A DNA stretch of 64,000 nt from Cyclina sinensis (lineage: Eukaryota; Mollusca; Bivalvia; Venerida; Veneridae), in NCBI GenBank assembly GCA_012932295.1, contig JAAONU010000016.1:15974111-16038110 (forward strand), given 5' to 3'. Below the pieces are notes generated by a model that saw nothing but the letters and a program-made list of their open reading frames with translations, did not search any database and was not told where the DNA came from. The translations under genes and the position numbers were made by a program. Shown piece after piece: positions 62,701 to 64,000 of this stretch. Numbering within the stretch: position 1 is the first letter of the stretch; each line of letters begins with the position of its first letter.

Positions 62701-63804
62701 CATTTCAATTTATCCATTCATTCAGAATACATTTTCAAGCAAACTTCTCTCACTCTATATGTTGTCAACAATCATGTGAAATCTCTTTTCAGAACTGTCA
62801 AAGGTAATTCAATTTTTTTTTAACTACTTCAAAATGAAATCTTGACAAAAATATAAACAAGTTAAACAGGTCTATCACCAGTGTTTTGCCTAAATATTTT
62901 TAATCAGAACCTGTATATATTTGTAACATCAATTAAGACTAAGATAATTTTTTGTGCAACTTTTGCTAGTTATTGACATATCAATGTATCTTTGTCAAAA
63001 CGGCACAAAATGTATCTTTGCTTATTGAAAGATTAAATTGTGAAAGAAATTTATTATAGAGTAATATCTACATTATCTGCACAATACGTGTATACATTAC
63101 TCCGCTTCCACTGGGGATAGAAACAACACAGCAACCTCATGCATCTTCTCATAATCCTACATTCATTCTTATCTAAAAGATGAAGTCCCATTTAGATCAG
63201 TCAAACAAAAACTCTAAAAAAAAAAAAAAATTTATATTGCTTAAAATTTAGCTGTTCCTTTTCAACATAGTCATTTATTTTTTCTCATGTTTTTTAAAAC
63301 CCTAAAATGGAAGAATTTCTTGGAGTAACACTAACTCTTGACAGAACTCTCAATATCTTAAAGTCACAAAAAAGACAAGCAATTATTCAAATTCCAAATT
63401 TTTAAGTGTTGTGGCTTTATCTAACAACATTTCATCTGTTCACATTCAATTGATTTGGCCAAAGAATGAGACCTTTCTTGAACAAAGAGAATCAAACTGA
63501 TTTAGAAAAATGTACATAAGTAATTCAGAATTACATAAAACATAACATTATTAAAAAAAACAGATATGGTGATATATAACAAAACATAATTCGAAAAAAA
63601 AAAGAACTATTTTTCTATTTACTAGTAACAAAGGTGTATTATATCACAGATTTCTTTCAGCAGATTAACAAAATATAATTTGGCAGCTCACTACTGTATA
63701 AATTCTTTTAGCACATGAGAATTAAGAGGTGTTAAATGATGTTGGTCGGTCAGAAATGGTCTAACACAGTCATTTACTGCTGCATTTGGTAACTTTTTGG
63801 CCTG
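59761..63804. other. no confirmed gene; possibly a long 3' untranslated region of a minus-strand gene
   Basis: No coding exon was recognised on either strand. The stretch is AT-rich and contains a dispersed repeat (60640-60835). If the terminal exon proposed at 63774-63870 is real, part of this would be its 3' untranslated region; AATAAA on the minus strand occurs near 61035. Confidence 0.35.
60640..60835. repeat. dispersed repeat with hairpin core
   Basis: CCTTTGCCACCAGTATAGAGCC..GGCTCTATATTGTTGG folds into an imperfect hairpin (about 60667-60728) around TGCACATCTGTGCA. Downstream sequence to AGGGTTAAA matches the copy at 32045-32215 in order. Confidence 0.6.
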
Positions 63805-63870
63805 TTACAGCTGGCCATGCTGTGTCTGGGTTTGAAGGCTGGCACAGACGTCGGGGTCAAAGCTGTAACA
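63774..63870 (-). CDS. candidate terminal exon of a minus-strand gene (partial)
   Basis: On the minus strand TTTATTTCAG, a good acceptor, ends at 63871. Two frames remain open after it. One ends at 63805 (CYSFDPDVCASLQT... 21 codons), the other at 63774 (VTALTPTSVPAFKPRHSMAS... 31 codons). The GC content is higher than in the flanks. The upstream exon lies outside the window, so the frame cannot be chosen and no family is recognised. Confidence 0.25.
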
Positions 63871-64000
63871 CTGAAATAAAAATGAAATAGCTCTTACACT
63901 GAAGTTGATAACAGTCATGAATTTCCATCAAAATGGATTACATACATTCACATGTACTGTGAGACCTTTCTTATCCAAGCTCGTTTGGGCCACTCGAAAA

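Overview
The window looks like nuclear DNA of a protostome animal, most likely a bivalve mollusc. It is AT-rich, its genes have GT-AG introns, and it carries an egghead-type glycosyltransferase, lipid-anchored globin X-like globins and many short tandem-repeat elements of the kind described from clams and oysters. The phylum is inferred from gene and repeat content; no species marker was seen.

Genes are sparse. From left to right they are: an intronless egghead-like beta-1,4-mannosyltransferase (10922-12376, +); a three-exon gene for a small secreted peptide with two six-cysteine modules (28119-29875, +); two tandem intronless globins with N-terminal MGC acylation signals (30992-31570 and 35610-36176, +); a nine-exon NOA1 gene for a circularly permuted mitochondrial GTPase (50080 down to 44191, -); and a three-exon GRPEL1 gene for the mitochondrial GrpE nucleotide exchange factor (50429-56877, +). 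NOA1 and GRPEL1 are head to head with about 350 bp between their start codons, so two mitochondrial proteostasis genes probably share one promoter region. A weak candidate for the last exon of a minus-strand gene lies at the right edge (about 63.8 kb).

Most of the remainder is repetitive. 1-10 kb holds transposon remnants, a TA-flanked inverted-repeat element and a duplicated 0.4 kb repeat. 15.8-18.2 kb holds two tandem arrays (units of about 165 bp and 130-150 bp). 19.3-21.7 kb holds a TTAA-flanked element and a TA-flanked MITE. 21.8-24.8 kb holds a 21-bp minisatellite followed by a 36-bp array. 39.9-43.7 kb and 58.2-59.8 kb hold further arrays. Several arrays finish in a short hairpin, which suggests a common non-autonomous element architecture. 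The first intron of GRPEL1 carries three elements with visible ends: an 887-bp foldback with a 5-bp target duplication, a 524-bp hAT-like foldback with a perfect 8-bp target duplication, and a decayed Tc1/mariner copy with terminal repeats. Two older relatives of that Tc1/mariner transposase lie near 1 kb and 9.2-10.0 kb.

Exon coordinates were assembled by hand from reading-frame continuity and splice-site consensus. They agree in phase for all three spliced genes but have not been checked against transcripts.
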